A stretch of DNA of 64,000 nucleotides, taken from positions 372,001 through 436,000 of the forward strand of contig JAGKQI010000083.1 of assembly GCA_018806915.1 (NCBI GenBank), in the 5' to 3' direction. Source of the DNA: Phytophthora colocasiae (taxonomy: Eukaryota; Oomycota; Peronosporomycetes; Peronosporales; Peronosporaceae). The notes under the pieces were generated by a model, which worked only from the letters and a program-made list of their open reading frames with translations, made no database searches and had not been told where the DNA came from. Positions 20,092 to 31,045 of the stretch are shown piece after piece. The first letter of the stretch is position 1. Every line of letters starts with the position of its first letter. The position numbers and the translations under genes are program-made.

Positions 20092-21588
20092 CTACGCGGT
20101 GTTGTTCCTGATGTAGTATGGTTCATCCTGAAACGCGGCCGAACAGTAGGGGAACGTGGCCTCGTCGTCGTCGTCCGGGTTGAAGAGGTTCTTGCCGGCG
20201 TAGATCATGACGTAGAAGCCGCAGACGGTGCAAATGGTAGCAATACCGACGCAAAGGAGCTTCTCCCACGCCGGGATCTTGTTCCAGAATACCTTGATGT
20301 AGAACACCAGCGGTACAATGAGACTGGACAGTGTGATGAACGTCGCACCAGTAAAGTCGACCAGGTCGAGGAAGTGCGACCGCAGTAGAATCGACAGGAT
20401 AACCAGCACAGTGATAAGCGCAATACGCATCGTAATGTAGCGCAGCACGTTGCCACCGCCAGTGTACTCGGACAAGTCCTCCTCAGCGATCATCGTGTTA
20501 GTGACCGATGGACGGCCGGACACACGCGGACGGGAGACGCGGTGGTGCTCATTGCTTTCGAGGTCAGGCGCAGCGGGCGTAGAAGACGCAATGTACGACA
20601 TCTTCTCTTCGGCGTCGGCGTCCAAGACGGCCTCATCCACCTTGTGCATGCCGAGGATCATGCGCTCGAACATGTAGAAGGCCGGGTGCAGGAACGTCGA
20701 GAAAGCGATGGACAGGTGCATTTGCATGAATAGGTAGGCCATCACTACAGCACCGCGGTCGGCAAGGAACCCGAGCGTAGTGACCGTGTACGGGTCGGAC
20801 GTGTTGGCAACGGAGAAGAGCAGGTTACCGGACATTTGGCAACCACCGACAGCGTAACCGGCAACGGCAATGGCGAAGAAGAAGGCCGAAGCGATGCCCA
20901 AACTCACGATGATGACACGGGGCATACGTTCAGGCTGCGAGTGCTGGCGCTGAAGATCAGGGATCACAGTAGCCGCAGCGTACGCCAGCGACAGGTTGCC
21001 GAACGTCGTGATGACCTGGTGCAGCGTCACGTCAGCAGTAGGCGGGGACGGGTGGCCACGCTCCTCGTAGATGAGGATAGCAATTCCGATGATGTCAGCC
21101 ACGATCGTGCCGAGGCATCCAGCGACAGCCATGCCGGTGCTTTCCTTCATGGTAGGGATTAGTGCGACGGGGACGACCATGAGAGCCATGAAGATGATCC
21201 ACACGGACTGACTGAAGCAGTCCGGGAACAGCACGTCGAGCAACGTGCCACCAAGCACCAGGAACGCGCACGGTAGCAGCAGACACACACCCATTTGGGA
21301 GATCGTGACTAGAAGACGACCACCTTTGCCAGCGACCCACTCACCGAGATCACCGTACGTCTTGACAGTAGCAGGGGCGACCAGCAGCACCTTGGACAGC
21401 ACCACGGACGAGTAGATGTTGGCAATGGCCATGAACAGCAGAGCGATCGTAGCGAAGACCCAACCGGCACGCGCGTAGTTGGACGGCATTCCGAGAGACC
21501 CGATACCGCAGACGCAGCAAAAGATGTTGAACGCCGCCTTGGCATCTTCGAACGTGAAGATGGCGGTTGAACGCGATGAAGAAGTCAT
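20092..21588 (-). CDS. amino-acid/auxin permease (AAAP) family transporter
   Basis: A 498-aa polytopic membrane protein from ATG 21588; the frame continues upstream only from a GTG. The N-terminus has the family-typical FTFEDAKAAFNIFCCVCGIGSLGMPSNYARAGW (shown here in two overlapping family blocks, unwound first helix with GIGSLGMP). About ten to eleven hydrophobic helices follow. A cytoplasmic loop rich in charged and Ser/Pro residues (about 300-360) separates the last four, and the C-terminus is acidic (NPDDDDE). It is expected to move neutral amino acids with protons across the plasma or vacuolar membrane. The substrate is not predictable from sequence alone. Confidence 0.88.
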   Translation of the reverse strand: MTSSSRSTAIFTFEDAKAAFNIFCCVCGIGSLGMPSNYARAGWVFATIALLFMAIANIYSSVVLSKVLLVAPATVKTYGDLGEWVAGKGGRLLVTISQMGVCLLLPCAFLVLGGTLLDVLFPDCFSQSVWIIFMALMVVPVALIPTMKESTGMAVAGCLGTIVADIIGIAILIYEERGHPSPPTADVTLHQVITTFGNLSLAYAAATVIPDLQRQHSQPERMPRVIIVSLGIASAFFFAIAVAGYAVGGCQMSGNLLFSVANTSDPYTVTTLGFLADRGAVVMAYLFMQMHLSIAFSTFLHPAFYMFERMILGMHKVDEAVLDADAEEKMSYIASSTPAAPDLESNEHHRVSRPRVSGRPSVTNTMIAEEDLSEYTGGGNVLRYITMRIALITVLVILSILLRSHFLDLVDFTGATFITLSSLIVPLVFYIKVFWNKIPAWEKLLCVGIATICTVCGFYVMIYAGKNLFNPDDDDEATFPYCSAAFQDEPYYIRNNTA

Positions 21589-23050
21589 TTTGAGTTGGTT
21601 GTTCACCGACGAGGTAAAATGGCTAATGAGCTCATGCACCGGAAGTCTCGATACCTGTCCAGCTCATGCACCGACACACCGGAGCTACAGAACGATACAG
21701 CTCAAAGACACGTACAGTAGCGCCCATCGCCAATTCTACGACTGTTTTCGTAGGTCGTATAGGTACAAAGTCTGCATCCGTTGGCCAAGGAGGATCGCGT
21801 TGCTCCGTCTACACTCGTGGGAAATAGTATTCCGGAATGTAAACGTCCCCAGCCGCTGCCTTGGGGACTCTCACAATCTTTCTCGATCTCATTTTTTAGT
21901 TCCTCGAATCGAGATCCGGTTCTGATTCTGCCCATGTCGAAGTTAAACCTGCATCTTGAAGCCCATGTTCCAATTGCGAAAACGTCTCTCCAAAGCTCAT
22001 TTGCACGAGGTTCACAGGCTCTTTCCAACTTTCTTGGAGATGACGCTGTCATGAAGCTTGCGCTTGAAATTCAAGTTGAATGGATGAAGCTGGCCTTTCT
22101 TTTAGAATTCCAACATACAGTACGATTAGATGAGGAGTCCTCATTGAGGACATTCTCGAACTGTATAGCTCCGGTTGCTTCCTGTTTTCAAAAGCTTCGC
22201 AATGAGATCCCTCCCAGACTTCAAACGGTCTTCTTCTTGCTGTTTTACAGTTAAGTACAGTACCTGTACGTTTCCACTTCCTTCTCAACTGATAACTCAA
22301 ATGCCGTCGTTGAGATGCTCTGGAACGGGATGCTCAAAGCTGAAAGAAGCATCACCATTAATCAAAAACTGAAGGATGCGCCCAACTCCGGATGGAGCTT
22401 GTGAGCGAGTTTCGCTCATCAGTCAAAGCCTTCATCTAATCATTCAACAAGGCGTTGCACCCCATCCTTGTGGATCAGCAACCGTGTTTTAACGGTGCCA
22501 GAGACTGTTGCATCCACCCAGAGCGTGGCCAATTTTAGGCTTTTGGGGACACTCGGTGCTCGCGTTCTCGTTCCACGAGAAAATTCGGTCCCCAACACTG
22601 TCCCCAAGGGCTTTTTTGCGCAAATTCTCAAGCTCCGACTCGATCGACGATCGCTTCATCAGACCTGAGCCCTCCGCCGTGTTCAAGCGCTGAAACTGAC
22701 AAGGACGTGCACGTTGTCGTTCGTGCGGCGAAAATGCCGTTCTTGGCGTCCTTGGCGTTCTCTTTCGTGGCAATGGTTGATACCTAAAAGAGTACGTGGA
22801 TCTTGCCTAAAAGTGGGGAGTAAGCTTCGTGATCGCTCAACAGTTCAAATGCAGCAGCAAATCGAATGTGGGAATATCTAGAGCCGGCTGTAAATTGACA
22901 CACAGCGCATCACTAGCGGCACCAGCAACGCATCCCCCAAACAACAAGGCAAACCCAGCTTGCCCCGAATACGTACAGCACTATGGATCCAAAATATGTG
23001 GTTTGTCCAGGCTCAAGATTGAGATCAACGACCGATGGGGGATCAAACAA
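21589..23050. other. gene-poor stretch, nothing recognised
   Basis: Open frames occur on both strands (for example 21781-22254 and 22489-22773) but none has a recognisable family or consistent codon use, and they overlap each other antisense. It probably contains the transporter promoter at the left and old repeat DNA. Confidence 0.5.
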
Positions 23051-23059
23051 CCAAGTTAC

Positions 23060-23459
23060 AGAGCCTGACGTGGCTAATACCGGAACGTAGCTGCGAGCTA
23101 CGTGAATAGGTTCGGTACGAGGAACACGAGCATGGCAAAGTGCGGTTCACCATGTCCACTGCCGTCTTGGACGTACAGTGTAGAAAGCCCACCGGTTTCA
23201 GTGCTGGCATAGATACTGGACATCGACGCAGTTCCTCATTCCTTTGGTCGCCAGTCTCAACGCTCGTGTGGTCAAAAGATGGCCTCACTGCGGCAACTTC
23301 ATGTTTTCCTTGGATGTCGAGGTCATGCTGTGCCCCTCCCAAAGATACCAGCGTTGTTGATTAGGATACCTTTTAACTGCTTGGCCACTGCCAGTACGGT
23401 CGATTCGTCTTGAACGTCAACTGCCAGCGCTCTGCAAGGAGAAAGAGCCTCCAGCTACT
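23060..23459 (-). pseudogene. degraded SDR fragment (SDR-F)
   Basis: On the minus strand, from about 23459, the sequence begins like exon 2 of SDR-E (LEALSP, then DVQDESTVLAVAKQLKG, LINNAGIF, MTSTSKENM) and later gives CTSKTAVDMVNRTL. Frames change several times and parts are missing, so it is a pseudogene. It shows that the SDR family once extended to the edge of the NTPase array. Confidence 0.75.
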
Positions 23460-23622
23460 CTATCTAGTTTAGACAGCAACGGCCATGAGAAACAAAGTAA
23501 AATCATTGGGAGTGTTCGAGTGGTTTTTAGGACTACAGTACCAAGTTACATATTTTTACAAGTTTTAAACGCACAGTTTTGGTCCATTGTTGTCATTCCC
23601 GCATTTTTTTTCTTTGAAGCGA

Positions 23623-25534
23623 ATGAGTCTTCTTACGTCTACAACCGGTAAACGGCTTCTCCTGGCTAATGTCCAGGAAGGAGTAGGAGAAAATGACGAA
23701 GGACAGCAGCAACAACGTAAAGTGCAAAAGCTGATGACGAACAGTGACAACAATTCCTCGAATCAGAATAAACCTACAGATGTGAGCAGTACCAAAAGTG
23801 GCATCCCCGTGAACGTCAAGGCCAAGATACCAGACGATATACCACTTCTGGATACTTACAGAGGTGGTGAGTTCTTTTTTGTCCGTGAGTGCTATGCAGA
23901 ATATTATTTGAAAGTGGAAGCTCTGTTAGTAGAGAGGAAGGCAGAGTATGTGACGGTCACGGGTACGCCGGGTACGTGGTATCCTTTGTGTAGAGATATT
24001 ATAACTCTTGACTCACAATTATGTATCGCTAGGCATTGGAAAATCTTTATTTTACGCTTTTTTCGCTGATCTTTTCCGCAAAACTCACGATGACTGGACC
24101 ATCATCACTTCAGATTTTGACATGAACAGCCGAAGCAGAAAGCTGACGGTGTTTGGACCAGGGAAACTACATGAAGTGCATCGATTTCCCTCCGGAACGG
24201 TCCAAAGAAACATCATTTTACGACTACATGGGGACGAGATGGAGACAGCAAACTCAAAATCCTTGGAGAAAAAGATACTGTGGCTTTGCGACGGACCTCC
24301 GAAGCGAGAGATTCAAGATATTGGGCAAATGGTTGTATTTACTAGCCCAACCGACCGGTTAAGGTATTCCTGGAGATACCGCCATACTTACTATCTACCC
24401 CCATGGACACTGGAAGAGCTTCAGTTGGCTGCTTCTGTACTGGATTATCCGTTTAGTGATGATGAAATCGAGAACCGGTTCTGGAAATTTGGCGGCGTGG
24501 CACGGAATTGTTTCATGCTGGACCCTCGTAGACTTCCTTGCGAACTGAACGAGCTAACGAAACCTACTGAAGTAATTACCTGTCGTGAAGCTCTCAATAA
24601 GTTACTTGTTGGAGTACCAATGGATGACAGACACCATTATTTCCTACACTACGAACCGAAAGGAGACGGAAGGCAATGGGACACGAAACTTGTGTCTGCG
24701 ATGGTTCGTGAAAAATTGGCCAAGCGGTTGTTCTCCGTTATCAAAGGCAGAATGAATCAAGCCCAAGATTTACTTCTGGGAATTCCTGACGCTGAGTCAC
24801 TTCGCAGATCGATTCTTGAAGTTCGTGTACACACAAAGCTGCAACGTGGACGTCCTTTGATCGCGCGACGTCTTGATGTGGCTACCGAACGTGGAACGAG
24901 GTTTAAAATCGTGGAGAGTGCCGAGATGGATATTTTCCAGAGCAACGAACTCACTACTGCGCTTCTGAATAACGGACCGTACCACAAGCTGAAGCAGAAC
25001 AACTACTTGTCCGTGGACGGGTTCTACTTCCCTGTTCTACCAGTTGGAGAGACTCCATCGCTGAATGAGAAGGACAAGCGTATTTTACTCTTTCGGATGG
25101 CTGATTCAACGACTCTCCCCGTGCGCGCGTCTGGAATAATTTACCTGCTCAAGAAACTAGGTCTACTGGATATGGTCAAGGCCAACCCAAAACACGCGAC
25201 ACTGATCTTTTTCCACCCTGCGGTTGGATTGAAGGACTTTAATCGGCAGCAAATCCTCTCAAACGGTATATGTCCTGAACGGGTTGATGAAGTTGAAGGC
25301 ATTGGGTCAGGTACGCTGAAGATGCTGAGAACGTACAATGTGAAAACGATTGCCGACTTGGAGGAGAAAATTGACGACTTTCAAAATGGAAACCTGACGC
25401 TGGAAGACGAGAAGGATAGGGAGAATTGGTCACGTGCGGTGAGACTTTGGGAACAAGAGGTACAGTGCTTGGATGACCCGGCGAATGTCAAGATGGTGGA
25501 CGAGATCCCTCAGTATGTGGCGTCGTCAGGCTAA
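23623..25534 (+). CDS. Crinkler/RHS-type P-loop NTPase, full length (NTPase-1)
   Basis: Exon 1 is 23623-23971 and exon 2 is 24033-25534, with a 61-bp intron, for a 616-aa protein. Start ATG 23623 (MSLLTSTTGKRLLL). A variable Gln/Asn-rich leader is followed by GEFFFVRECYAEYYLKVEALL. Walker A (GTPG/IGKS) is split by the intron at about residue 117. Walker B is ILWLCDG at about 196. A conserved VVFTSP strand and FWKFGGVAR follow. The C-terminal part has VDGFYF..ILLFRMADS, placed like a degenerate restriction-endonuclease-like core, and a helix-hairpin-helix-like segment (VEGIGSGTLKMLRTYNV, about 530-550). The family resembles trypanosome RHS and oomycete Crinkler C-terminal modules. No signal peptide or LFLAK leader is visible. 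It is the most diverged copy and likely outside the recent expansion. Confidence 0.8.
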
Positions 25535-25711
25535 GCTCAACTCTACGACGTAGCTGCATAATTTATTTTGAAGCAATTGAAACTTTCGAAAAATACCAAA
25601 CGATGACAACAATTGACAGTTGTAAGGTTTGCCGACACTTGGTCTTGGTGTTAAGACTGAATCATTTTGGATAAACTTAAGATACTGTCGTAGATTGCTC
25701 ACCGTTACGCA

Positions 25712-25965
25712 TTGTTCGTGCTCTTTTTCGGGGATCGTTTCCGCATGACTGGACCATCATCGCATCAACATATAACATGAACAGCAAAATCAAGAAGTTA
25801 TCTGTGTTTGAGCCAAGCAAACCACCCCGAGTGCAAGCTACGGCAGCTCAAATGGAGCTTTTATTGGAGCTAGATGATATGAGGCATGACAAAGTGCTAT
25901 GGCTCTGCGATGGTTCACCGGAGATGGAACATGGGCAAACCGTTGTTTTTACCAGCCCAAACGAG
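25712..25965 (+). pseudogene. NTPase-2, internal fragment
   Basis: Only the segment after Walker A through Walker B to VVFTSPNEGL survives (for example KKLSVFEPSKPPRVQ, KVLWLCDGSPE). Exon 1, the P-loop and the C-terminus are absent. It runs directly into the MULE transposase sequence near 25966, so the right part was lost at or after that insertion. No matching remainder is found to the right of the MULE. Confidence 0.85.
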
Positions 25966-27347
25966 GGGTTAAAAGAAAAATCGCGTACCGGTGCAGCCAT
26001 TGGCGCCAAGGCTGCTCTGGCACCATGGCGTTCTTCACCAGCACAATGGGCTACACAGTTGGACGGCCCCACACCTGTCGTAATGTAGATGCTTCGGTCG
26101 CTAGCCTGACGGACGTGACGAGTGCCATGAAGGACAGAGTAGATGTATTGGCTATTGAACAAGTCGCTGTTCCAGCGCGGGTGATTTGGGATGGTGTGAG
26201 GGACGAATTCTACGGTGCTAACAACGAGCACGTCTTGCGTGGGCTATCCGAGCCCCAAGTTCTTCGACGTGTGTACCAAGCAAGAAACCGACACTTCAGC
26301 GGGGAAATACATGGTGCGGTCGAAATTCCTCCGCTTTCCACAGCACTGAATGAATCAGTGTCATTCTTCCAGTTCCATCATGTCACGGCGAACCGAGAAA
26401 ATCTCAATCAACCTACACGACTAATCGGTTGGGCGCACCCTTCGCTAATTAACCTACTGCGCTACCACGGGACGACTATTTTTATCGACGGTGCATTCCG
26501 TTGTGTTCCGCGCAGCTACAAGCAGTGTGTGATTATCATGGTTCACGACCGTGCTTCAGGGCTATACGTACCGGTGTACTATGTATTGAGCACCTCACGA
26601 AGCGGGGATTCGTTTTGGGACATCATGCACTTCATTGTGCAAGGTACAGACCAGCAGCTCGAGCCTGCAGAAGTCGTGTGCGACTTCGAGAGTGCTTTGA
26701 TCCAGGCCGTACAGACACAGTTTCCCGACGCAATCATAATCGGCTGCCTATTTCACCTGAAGCAGGCCATTAGACGCGCTATGAAGCGGTTCGCTATCCC
26801 TGCGGAAGAGTGTGCTATTGCAATGAGCCGTGGGGTTTTTGACATGCTGACCGTCGTCAGCCCCGGTCTCATTAAGCGCTGCATTAAGTGGGTAAAGCAT
26901 GAGATTCGTAAGCGTTGCACCGAGTCTGGCACATCGTACTCTAAAGCGAAGTGGAGAGAGTTCTGGGGCTATTTCCAGCGGACGTGGGTGGACCATTACG
27001 ACGTGAGTGTGTGGAACGTGGCTGGCCTGAACAATGAACTTGTTGCTCGCACGAGTAATCCTCTGGAAAGGTTTAACCGGGAGCTAAATAACCGCTTTCT
27101 GAAGCCTCGCCCTAGCATGGCAACTTTTGTAGGCGTGATTAAGTCTCTCTCGGCAGAGTATGTTCAGCGCCTCACTGACATTCCTCGTGGACGCGCTCGC
27201 CGCCCACCTCGTATGCTGATCCAGCTGCCCGTACCCGTTGAACTGCCCGAAGACATCTCCGACGAGTCAGAAGATGAAGAGCCGGCCGCTGAAGAACTGT
27301 CGTCCGGGTGCTCATCGGACGAGGAGGCTGTGGATATGCCGATATGA
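25899..27347 (+). CDS. MULE-type transposase (FLYWCH/DDE)
   Basis: A 482-codon open frame. The first ~22 codons are NTPase-2 sequence read in a different frame, so the transposase proper starts near 25966. It has a FLYWCH-like zinc-binding segment (AYRCSHWRQGCSGTM...HTCR), then a Mutator-like DDE core: TIFIDGAFRCVP (first Asp), EVVCDFESALIQA (second Asp), the family block GCLFHLKQAIRR, and NPLERFNRELN (candidate Glu). The C-terminus is acidic (SDESEDEEPAAEE). Terminal inverted repeats and target-site duplication could not be delimited. The frame is uninterrupted, but the natural N-terminus seems replaced by host sequence. Confidence 0.8.
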   Translation: MALRWFTGDGTWANRCFYQPKRGVKRKIAYRCSHWRQGCSGTMAFFTSTMGYTVGRPHTCRNVDASVASLTDVTSAMKDRVDVLAIEQVAVPARVIWDGVRDEFYGANNEHVLRGLSEPQVLRRVYQARNRHFSGEIHGAVEIPPLSTALNESVSFFQFHHVTANRENLNQPTRLIGWAHPSLINLLRYHGTTIFIDGAFRCVPRSYKQCVIIMVHDRASGLYVPVYYVLSTSRSGDSFWDIMHFIVQGTDQQLEPAEVVCDFESALIQAVQTQFPDAIIIGCLFHLKQAIRRAMKRFAIPAEECAIAMSRGVFDMLTVVSPGLIKRCIKWVKHEIRKRCTESGTSYSKAKWREFWGYFQRTWVDHYDVSVWNVAGLNNELVARTSNPLERFNRELNNRFLKPRPSMATFVGVIKSLSAEYVQRLTDIPRGRARRPPRMLIQLPVPVELPEDISDESEDEEPAAEELSSGCSSDEEAVDMPI

Positions 27348-27614
27348 TAGCAAGAGCAAAGTGTTGAGCAATAAGCACGTAGCTTGGTGATGGCATTTAA
27401 ATCGGGAGAGACGAATAAACCATTTACCTCTTTGGCATGTTCCTGTCCAGCTATCAGATCTCTATCAAAGTAGATGGGCCAGATCCTTTATCAGATCTGT
27501 ACCGTATATGATCCCAACGCGAGGTTATCGTTCCTCTTTGGATCCGTCCACCATCGAGTTCAGCGTCAACAAGTGCAGTAAATAATACACTGACGTGATA
27601 AACGGAACAAGTTC

Positions 27615-28277
27615 TCAATTGAAGTTGACGATCCAGCAGATGCCTTGGTGAGCATTGCAGTAGTTTTCTCGTGAAATTCTACACAGAGAGAGCACAGATC
27701 GGACGTCCTCGGATTGTGCCACTGTGAGGAAGGCAGAGTCGACATGAGCTCCGTGTTGCAACAGGATCTCAACGAGTTCACTGGCTCTCAATAATGCAGT
27801 CTCACCGTTGTTGGTACGTACGTTCACATCTGCGCCAGCCTCGCAAACAATATTAATTGTAGTCCGTCCAACAGCAAACAGGAGTGCAGACCAGTTGTCC
27901 TCATCCACCAGGTTCACGTTAGCGCCAGCGATGACAAGTATCTGAGAGGCAGCAGTATGTCTCTCCATTGCAGCAAGCATGAGTGCAGATGCATTGCGCT
28001 CGTCCACCAAATTCACGTTAGCATTGACCATGTCAACATGCCCTTGCTGAACAGCACACATGAGTGCAGAATGATTGCGCTCGTCGACCAAATTCACCTC
28101 AGCTCCAGCGTTGATCAACATCCGAGCGATACCAATGTGCCCCCGGTTAGCAGCAAGCATGAGAGCAGACCAATTGTCCTCGCCCACCAAATCCAATCCA
28201 GCACCACGGTCAATCAGTTGTCGCACCGTCTTAATCTTTCCCTGACAAACAGCTTTAATTAAAGGAGTTGAGACCAT
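27615..28277 (-). CDS. ankyrin-repeat protein
   Basis: A 220-aa protein from ATG 28277, made almost wholly of ankyrin repeats: TPLIKAVCQGK, SALMLAANRGHIGIARMLI, SALMCAVQQGHVDM, SALMLAAMERH, SALLFAVGRT and TALLRASEL. Four repeats share the nearly identical core NLVDExNxSAL, which indicates recent internal duplication. One repeat is about a dozen residues short (VDMVNANVNLVDE). There is no second domain, signal peptide or membrane segment. A binding scaffold is the only role that can be proposed. It stands between the MULE and the next NTPase unit and is not part of the repeating unit. Confidence 0.75.
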   Translation of the reverse strand: MVSTPLIKAVCQGKIKTVRQLIDRGAGLDLVGEDNWSALMLAANRGHIGIARMLINAGAEVNLVDERNHSALMCAVQQGHVDMVNANVNLVDERNASALMLAAMERHTAASQILVIAGANVNLVDEDNWSALLFAVGRTTINIVCEAGADVNVRTNNGETALLRASELVEILLQHGAHVDSAFLTVAQSEDVRSVLSLCRISRENYCNAHQGICWIVNFN

Positions 28278-28547
28278 CTTCGGCAAGGCAAAAGCTCGAG
28301 TTCCCCACCACAGTCACAAGATCTCTCACAAAAAAACATTCACAAGCAGAGCTCGGAAAAATAATTATAATATAGTTATTGTGCAATTGTATTGACGGAA
28401 TTATGGATTATTGGTAAGGAGTACTTTCCGTAAAATATGCAATTGTGCCCGTAATAATTATATTGACTTTTTACAATACTAATAAATGTGCTCACCAGCT
28501 ACTCAAAAGTGCTATGACGTCGGTCATTTTCTCTTCTTCCAAGTGGC

Positions 28548-28817
28548 ATGTCGACTTCTCGAGCAATATCCAACTTCTTTTTCACGGACTGTGGCAACGG
28601 TCACTTCTCCTGCAAGCAATGCGGGACAACTCGGAAGCAGGCGCCTGGGACAGGGTATACAAACCTCATCCTGGACTGTGTTGCCGTTGCCGGCTCATTT
28701 TTGTTTGCGATAGTACATTTAAGCCAGGACAAAAGTCCCGGTGGCAGCCACCAGCTTTTCAACAATGTGCAGTGGATTGGTAGGGTCATCCCAAACCGCT
28801 GCACTGCACCGCTCTGA
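28548..28817 (+). pseudogene. BED-type zinc-finger-like fragment (possible hAT relic)
   Basis: The frame gives FFTDCGNGHFSCKQCGTTRKQ and PGTGYTNLILD, resembling the first half of the BED finger found in oomycete hAT-like transposases (CxxC, then GYTNL). The expected His pair after GYTNL is missing and no transposase follows. The alternative is a chance match. The region 28278-28547 shows nothing. Confidence 0.35.
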
Positions 28818-28974
28818 CCCCACCAATTTATTATAATAATTGCATTACTTATTATGGATACGGCAATGATGGATTATTTTTCACTCAGAATCCAATTCAA
28901 TTTTATATTTTATTTTCCGAGCACTGGTCACAAGAGATCTCAAAATCGACTCCACCTCTTGTAACTGTTTGGAT

Positions 28975-29190
28975 GTCGTACGCATGGCGTGAATTGGGGG
29001 ATCGATTGGCTTCACTATAGTGCACGAGAGCTATGCAGCAGTACCAGATCTCCCTCAGCGGTTGATGTCGACTTCTTCCGGGACATTCTCAAGCAACAGC
29101 CGCAAATTATAACCGATTTTGTTAATACATGTAGCTACGTCGAAAGGCACTGCCAGTCTGGTCTTCTTTAATCGCGTGTTCCTCGTAGGA
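28975..29190 (-). pseudogene. PhyH remnant a
   Basis: Short stretches match the minus-strand PhyH gene at 61508-62392 (around the distal His region, the LVLLHSSFVHYSEAN coding part, and the AFKDDQKT region at 29170-29190) with large internal deletions. It occupies the position a PhyH gene should have just upstream of an NTPase gene. Confidence 0.75.
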
Positions 29191-29334
29191 AAAAAAGAAA
29201 CAAACAGAATAGGCCCGAGGGACCATCGAAACCTTACAACTACATAGATATAGGGTACTGTTTTACTGTTTGCATCTTTGTGTTGTCACAAAATATCCAG
29301 AATTGATTTTCATCTCTAGACAAAACAGAGAACG

Positions 29335-30462
29335 ATGGCAAGTGGTAAGCATCGCCAGGTTGGGACTGTGTTTGCAGAGGATGTAAACGACGAAGAAGGA
29401 CAACAGCAAAACCTCAAGCGACAAAAGATCGAGTTGTCGGGTGATGGTTTGGAGGAGGAAAAAGAAGCATCTCCAGTTGAGACAGTCAAGACCACCAACG
29501 ACCCAAATGCGACTACCAAAGAAAATAACATTCCCGTGAACGTCAAGGCAAAAATGCCAGACAACATTCCATTTGCAGACGGCTATGAAGGTGGACAGTA
29601 CTTTTTCGTGCGGGAGTGTTATGCGGAGTACTATTTGAAAGTGGAAGCTCTGCTGGTAGAGAAAAAGAAGTCCTGTGTGACGGTCACGGGTACGCCGGGT
29701 ACGTTATGAATTAGTATTCTTTTGTGTATAGATATTATAAGTTGTTGACTCACGGATACGTATGGTACTTGTTGCAGGCATCGGAAAATCCGTCTTCTAC
29801 GCTTTTTTCCTTGATCGTTTCCGAAAGACTCATCCAGATTGGACCATCATCGCATCGACGTATAACAAGAACAGTAAACTCGAGAAACTGGTTGTGTTTG
29901 AGCCTAACAAGCCACCAAGAGTGCATACAAAGACAGCCCAATGGAAGCTAAAGGAGATCTTGTTTCAACAAAGTGATACAGAGGATGAGAGGGAGCTGTG
30001 GCTCTGCGATGGTCCACCGGAGAGAGAATACGGACAAACGGTTGTCTTTACCAGCCCAAACGACTGGCTACGTGTGGTCAAAAACTATGGCCAAACCTAC
30101 TGCCTCCCTGGACACTGGATGAGCTTCAACGAGCTGCTTTTGTACTGGAATATCCGCTTACTGACGAGGAGATGGAGAGCCGATTCTGGAATTTTGGTGG
30201 CGTGGCTCGGTATTGCCTCCTGATGGACCTACCAAGAATCCCGTCTGAAATCAGCTACCTAACGAAATCGATCGAACAAATTTCGGATTCTGGACAGCTC
30301 CAGAACTTGCTTCTCGAGACTCCAAACAGCGACACACACCATCGTTACCTGCTCTACAACCCGAAGGGAGATGGAAGGCAATGGGACACGGAAATTGTGT
30401 CTGGCATGGTTCGTGAAAAACTGGCGGAGCGACTGCTCTCCGTTATCAACGACGAAACGTAA
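29335..30462 (+). pseudogene. NTPase-3, frameshifted short copy
   Basis: Exon 1 is 29335-29698, the intron 29699-29777 (79 bp) and exon 2 runs from 29778. Exon 1, splice sites and Walker A/B are intact, but near 30105 the sequence for the TYYMPPWTLDE block is shortened. The first frame then runs to a stop at 30223, and the true frame continues only in 29998-30462 (PPWTLDELQRAA to NDET). It also has the early NDET stop of the short subfamily. The 3' remnant (30463-30640) carries an internal deletion of about 0.5 kb that joins the start of the C-terminal domain to its last part. The same frameshift is in NTPase-6, so one is a copy of the other. Confidence 0.85.
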
Positions 30463-30874
30463 AAAGAATCCTTGAAGGAATTCCAGATAGCACCGCTTCC
30501 CGATTCTAGAGACGCACAATGTGGAATCGATTGCCGAGTTGGAGTCTAAAGTCGACGACTTCGATACAGCAATAGACAAGAAGCGCCTGAGCACTTGCTG
30601 TGAAAATCTGGAAGAAAGAAGGCATATGTGTATCCGTTAGACCAAAGGTAACTGGTTATTTCCTAGCCGCTAGTTCCTTTGGTTTTTCATTATGAATTGG
30701 TCGAATGAGATGTTCAATTTTGGATTGTTGAGGATTTCTTGTCGTCTGGTGTGGTTGATAGCCAAGGGATTCAATGTGTATCCATTAGAATTGTTTTGAT
30801 TCATTTGTCTCAAGGAGTTAGCTTTCCAAACCGATTACTTGTATCAGCTTGTACACGATAACCACTATTTTGTA

Positions 30875-31045
30875 GTCGAGATTTTAGGATCTCCTGCACC
30901 TCAGCAGCATAGACTTTGTGGAAAACCGGATCCAAATTGTGCAAATTGTGACCAATTTTGTCACTGTGTTCGCGAAGGTTAATAGCAACGTCCAAAGGAG
31001 AGGCACTGCCAGTGTCTTCTGGTCGTCTTTCGTAGAAAAAAAAAG
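30875..31045 (-). pseudogene. PhyH remnant b
   Basis: It matches the PhyH codons for about VFHKV...AAEVQEIL and flanking residues, with the 5' end missing and replaced by an A-rich tract (plus strand), followed by the NTPase upstream region. An extra stretch (CACTGTGTTCGCGAAGGTTA) is inserted at the INKIGHN codons. Confidence 0.8.

Noticed and set aside
21781..22773. Frames 21781-22254 (+) and 22489-22773 (-)
   Set aside because: No family resemblance, overlap with frames on the other strand, no intron or start context. Left as unassigned intergenic DNA.
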